Below are positions 63,835 through 64,000 of a stretch of 64,000 bases of DNA, in pieces. A program made the position numbers and the translations under genes. Each line of letters opens with the position of its first letter. Positions within the stretch are counted from its first letter, which is position 1. The stretch covers positions 62,001 through 126,000 of the forward strand of contig JAFUOV010000003.1 in the NCBI GenBank assembly GCA_017481745.1, read 5' to 3'. Source of the stretch: Bacteroidaceae bacterium. Its GTDB lineage: Bacteria; Bacteroidota; Bacteroidia; Bacteroidales; Barnesiellaceae_A. The notes beneath the pieces were generated by a model that saw nothing but the letters and a program-made list of their open reading frames with translations, did not search any database and had not been told where the DNA came from.

Positions 63835-63905
63835 TTGTTGTTTTATACGATTTTAAATTGACTTTGTGCTCACTTTTTCCTATTTTTGCAACAAAATAGA
63901 GTACT

Positions 63906-64000
63906 ATGCATAAATCCGGATTTGTAAATATCGTAGGAAACCCCAATGTAGGCAAATCGACCTTGATGAACTCGCTTGTGGGCGAGCGCATTTCTATCAT
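63906..64000 (+). CDS. era: GTPase Era, 5' end only
   Basis: The first 31 codons from ATG 63906: [19 protein letters not shown], continuing with [12 protein letters not shown] up to the window end. GNPNVGKST is the G1 loop of Era, a GTPase that matures the 30S subunit. The gene continues outside the window. Confidence 0.88.
   Translation, partial: MHKSGFVNIVGNPNVGKSTLMNSLVGERISI

Overview
The window is a continuous stretch of a Bacteroidales chromosome (Bacteroidota). This rests on several independent signs: promoters of the Bacteroidota type (TAnnTTTG at -7, often with TTTG near -33); Bacteroidales-typical families (DUF5020, DUF6242, DUF6089, DUF3256, DUF3784, Omp28-like and type IX secretion C-terminal domains, the long IspG, class III fructose bisphosphatase); and the uppS-bamA-skp-skp-murI block. 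I cannot fix the family or species. Almost everything is chromosomal housekeeping. I see no phage, plasmid, CRISPR array or intact insertion sequence.

Layout. 1-8.1 kb: an alkyltransferase-like protein, a YdeI-like protein, then a tightly packed plus-strand run gltX - outer-membrane protein - waaA - recR - cobalamin-type radical SAM - GT2 glycosyltransferase - GNAT acetyltransferase. 8.1-10.3 kb is the least ordinary part: a small secreted orphan, a ~190-nt near-perfect long hairpin with its own promoter-like and terminator-like ends (candidate structured RNA, possibly 6S-like), and a DUF5020 gene with two in-frame stop codons. 10.3-13.7 kb: rplU-rpmA, mnmD, a YtxH / holin-like / small-protein envelope cassette, prmA. 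13.8-19.6 kb: an Omp28-like type IX secretion cargo, a Na/Pi cotransporter, a uridine-kinase-like nucleoside kinase, and a tRNA-Phe gene whose acceptor and T stems no longer pair. 19.8-26.4 kb: an outer-membrane beta-barrel receptor, tRNA-Pro(CGG), a DUF3784 membrane protein, a Crp/Fnr regulator with a TTTGA-N6-TCAAA dyad in the divergent gap, and a second type IX cargo.

26.5-36.3 kb is mostly minus strand: priA, class III fbp, a Rieske-like lipoprotein, SRPBCC, pyrE, acyltransferase 3, a tandem 78-bp repeat, comF, recX, prmC. 36.3-48.6 kb is plus strand: ribD, DUF6242 lipoprotein, DUF6089, uppS, bamA, two Skp/OmpH chaperones, murI, an S4-only RNA-binding protein, metA, U32 peptidase. 48.6-51.7 kb (minus): ispG, purE, a PAP2-like membrane protein. 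52-64 kb (plus): MsbA-like ABC exporter, mntP, speA, truA, an EamA transporter, a fucosyltransferase-like gene with a C9 tract flanked by a 69-bp repeat of the EamA 3' end, an orphan type IX C-terminal domain remnant, DUF3256, fba, yceD-rpmF-fabH, and the start of era.

Together the genes cover envelope building (waaA, uppS, bamA/skp, murI, MsbA-like exporter, glycosyltransferases), translation (gltX, rplU, rpmA, rpmF, prmA, prmC, truA, mnmD), DNA repair and replication (recR, recX, priA, comF) and central metabolism (fbp and fba, pyrE, purE, ribD, metA, ispG, speA, fabH).
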